A stretch of 42,357 nucleotides of DNA, taken from contig CAZQFQ010000006.1 of NCBI GenBank assembly GCA_964592725.1, positions 1 to 42,357 on the forward strand, in the 5' to 3' direction. This document shows, piece after piece, positions 40,821 to 42,357 of this stretch. Every line of letters begins with the position of its first letter. The first letter of the stretch is position 1. The DNA is from PALSA-1336 sp964592725. GTDB lineage: Bacteria; Patescibacteriota; Doudnabacteria; UBA920. The notes beneath the pieces were generated by a model that saw only the letters and a list, made by a program, of their open reading frames with translations, was not told where the DNA came from and searched no databases. Made by a program: the position numbers and the translations under genes.

Positions 40821-41499
40821 CCGATATCTTAATGTCTTTTAATTGCCCGGGGTCAACCAATGGCGCCGCGTCAAAATTGTATGAGTTGTAGTATAACTGG
40901 ATAATTTCCTCGGTTTTAAGTCTGACCCCGCGCACGCCGATACCGGAAAGGTTACTAAGAATGGCCGAAACTCTGGTGTCCAGCTTTTCCTTGGCTTTTT
41001 CAAAATTTTCAATTTTTTTGGCAATCTGTTTGGATTTTCCGGCGCCAAGAAAACGGGACATAAAACCCGCGGCAGGCGGAAAAATACTTTCTCCCAAAGG
41101 AACTATCACGTAAAAATTTTTGTTCATAATGCTGGCGTTCTCAATAAGCCTAGCAATAAATTCGGTATACTCAACTGTCTGCACCCGCAAAAGTTCGTTG
41201 GTCTGCTTTTCCGACAAACTTTTGAGTTTTTCCAAATAACCGCCGATTTCCATTTTCCTGCTCTGCATTAAAATTTGCACGGAAAAATCCAAGGAATTCA
41301 AAAACCGCTGGAAGTTAAAAATAATGGAATCCTGCTCCTCCTGACTTTTTAAATCAAAGTTGGTGCTGGAAACCGAAAGTATCGCGCGAAGCGTTCCGTC
41401 GTCCACCACCACGGTATCGTTTTTTATTTCGCTGAGCCGTAAAAAACTTTGGGTGGTTTTCCCCACGGGCTTTTTTTTGTTTTGCATTTCTAGTTTCAT
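40816..41499 (-). CDS. Secretion-locus protein, VirB4-associated N-terminal-like
   Basis: 227 aa. It starts MKLEMQNKKKP (a Met four codons later is also possible), then LRLSEIKNDTVVVDDGTLRAILSVSSTNFDLKS, a pattern seen in TraC-like proteins next to VirB4 in these bacteria. Helical segments follow with FQRFLNSLDFSVQILMQSRKM, and the end is KTEEIIQLYYNSYNFDA. It has no Walker motif. It probably works with VirB4 as a separate N-terminal partner at the membrane. Order in the operon: after PrgI, before VirB4, with repeat elements filling both gaps. Its stop codon is supplied by the end of element 1. Confidence 0.72.
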   Translation of the reverse strand: MKLEMQNKKKPVGKTTQSFLRLSEIKNDTVVVDDGTLRAILSVSSTNFDLKSQEEQDSIIFNFQRFLNSLDFSVQILMQSRKMEIGGYLEKLKSLSEKQTNELLRVQTVEYTEFIARLIENASIMNKNFYVIVPLGESIFPPAAGFMSRFLGAGKSKQIAKKIENFEKAKEKLDTRVSAILSNLSGIGVRGVRLKTEEIIQLYYNSYNFDAAPLVDPGQLKDIKISE

Positions 41500-41500
41500 A

Positions 41501-41680
41501 AAGAAATCGAATCAACGAATTAGACGAATCTACGAATGACAACGAATTTAAAAATGATAGACTTTAAAAAACATAATAAAATAACGCGTTCTAAAAATCA
41601 TTAATAATCTTTTTTCTATGCAATAATTTACTCCATTCGTAGTCATTCGTAGATTCGTTCTATTCGTAAATTCGATTTAT
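41501..41680. mobile_element. 180-bp empty element with the same inverted repeats
   Basis: Ends 41501-41553 and 41635-41680 match those of element 1 with few differences. The ~80-bp centre is AT-rich and non-coding. Like element 1 it fills a gap between two operon genes, ends right next to the downstream start codon, and carries the stop codon of the upstream gene (TAA, 41677-41679). Confidence 0.7.
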
Positions 41681-42120
41681 TTCATTTTCTCGGCGATATC
41701 GCTTTCTTCCGTAGCAGTCTTTCTTAATAATTCCTGAACTTCTTTTAGATGCGCCTGGGGGTCTTGCGGCGTCTGGACTTCAGCTTTTACAGGAGATTTT
41801 AACTGGGCGTCCGACATTTTTGCCGATGACGCGACGTTGGCTTCTTTATGGAAAATTAAAACTTTCGGCGACATAATGAATTTTACAAAATTACCGATGC
41901 TATTATATATGGGCCGTCCGTTAATTTGGGCAAAGGCCAGGCCCAAAGCCGGCAAACCAAACAGGACAAACAGGAACACCGCGACTAAAATGCTCTTGGT
42001 GGCGGAAAAGCCCAAAAAAACCACAATGCCCGCGGCAAAAACAATGCCAAACTGCTTTAGAGTCAAAGACCCGATAATTTTATCTTCAACCTCGGTAAAT
42101 TGTGGGACCGGAAATTGCAT
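41677..42120 (-). CDS. PrgI-family membrane protein
   Basis: 147 aa. The start MQFPVPQFTEVEDKIIGSLTLKQF is the mark of PrgI proteins, small inner-membrane components found beside VirB4 in Gram-positive and CPR type IV secretion loci. Two hydrophobic segments follow (FGIVFAAGIVVFLGFSA; ILVAVFLFVLFGLPALGLAFA). The C-terminal ~60 residues are a soluble tail with a Lys/Glu-rich helix. It is the first gene of the operon, with a promoter close upstream. Confidence 0.88.
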   Translation of the reverse strand: MQFPVPQFTEVEDKIIGSLTLKQFGIVFAAGIVVFLGFSATKSILVAVFLFVLFGLPALGLAFAQINGRPIYNSIGNFVKFIMSPKVLIFHKEANVASSAKMSDAQLKSPVKAEVQTPQDPQAHLKEVQELLRKTATEESDIAEKMK

Positions 42121-42132
42121 AGTGTTAGCTTA

Positions 42133-42138
42133 ATTATA
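42133..42138 (-). promoter_or_regulatory. Extended -10 promoter of the secretion operon
   Basis: On the - strand TGC-TATAAT lies only 12 nt before the ATG at 42120, so the message would have a leader of about 5 nt. No clear -35 is seen. Confidence 0.45.
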
Positions 42139-42193
42139 GCATAGATTATCCTTTATCCTTCATCTTTGATCCATTACCGATCACTATACCCTC

Positions 42194-42322
42194 AGCGTCA
42201 TTCTGAACCCGACGATCTAAGCTGTTTTTAGACGTCGGGTGAAGAATCTCCTAATCTATCTCGTAATGAGATGCTTCGGCCGTCTCATTTTTGCTTATTG
42301 CGGCCTCAGCATGACGCCGCAA
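42194..42322. repeat. Dispersed inverted repeat, copy 6
   Basis: It runs from cagcgtcattctgaacccg to ctcagcatgacgccgc with gaagaatctc inside. It also holds acgtc/gacgt and gatgc/gcttc arms. It lies upstream of the secretion operon; the last 35 nt of the window show nothing clear. Confidence 0.7.
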
Positions 42323-42357
42323 AATTAGCCCTTTCACATTACGGAACCTGAATTTTC

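Noticed and set aside
1..42357. CRISPR arrays, insertion sequences with transposases, prophage genes
   Set aside because: No regularly spaced direct repeats with spacers, no transposase, integrase or phage structural motifs were found on either strand.

Overview
The window looks like a chromosomal segment of a Candidate Phyla Radiation bacterium (Patescibacteria). The supporting evidence is moderate GC, the standard code with TGA used as stop, densely packed genes with few Shine-Dalgarno sites, a DUF5667-type protein, a PrgI/VirB4-type secretion locus, a GxxExxY gene, and dispersed hairpin repeats of a type common in such genomes. The phylum is an inference, because no rRNA or ribosomal protein gene is present.

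Region 1 (about 1-26,530, all on the + strand) is the remarkable part. It is a tandem array of thirteen diverged paralogues, mostly 465-505 aa. Each has a variable, mostly helical N-terminal part and a strongly conserved C-terminal swivelling phosphohistidine domain (PEP-utilisers mobile domain, motif GG-x-x-x-H-[AS]-A). Remnants of two further copies remain as tails. The array ends 4 nt before a free-standing ATP-grasp domain of the PEP-synthase/PPDK N-terminal type. No PEP/pyruvate-binding TIM barrel is present. The layout matches a rifampicin-phosphotransferase-like dikinase cut in two: one nucleotide-binding subunit and many exchangeable acceptor/His subunits. Between the paralogues lie three histidine-phosphatase-superfamily proteins (one seems to lack the second catalytic His), two HAD-like proteins with a replaced second Asp, one kinase-like protein with an aminoglycoside-kinase-type D-x-H-x-x-N loop, a BECR-type nuclease candidate, a small unknown protein, and a candidate 86-nt structured RNA on the opposite strand with its own promoter and terminator. 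I infer a dedicated phosphoryl-transfer system in which one ATP-grasp enzyme charges many His domains and the phosphatases, HADs and kinase act on the same chemistry or substrates.

Region 2 (26,530-34,290) holds repeats, an ECF sigma factor followed by a DUF5667 membrane protein, tRNA-Ser(UGA), a run of hairpins, a small two-helix membrane protein, tRNA-Arg(CCG) abutting recG, a DksA/TraR zinc-finger protein, a set of hairpins with a terminator, and radA on the - strand.

Region 3 (34,290-42,357, - strand) holds a membrane-anchored beta-propeller-like protein and, read leftward from 42,120, a type IV secretion-like operon: PrgI-like membrane protein, a VirB4-associated N-terminal-like protein, the VirB4 ATPase, and a large glycine/serine-rich protein with C-terminal membrane helices. 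Two elements with matching ~47-bp terminal inverted repeats sit in the gaps of this operon. One carries a GxxExxY gene and the other is empty.
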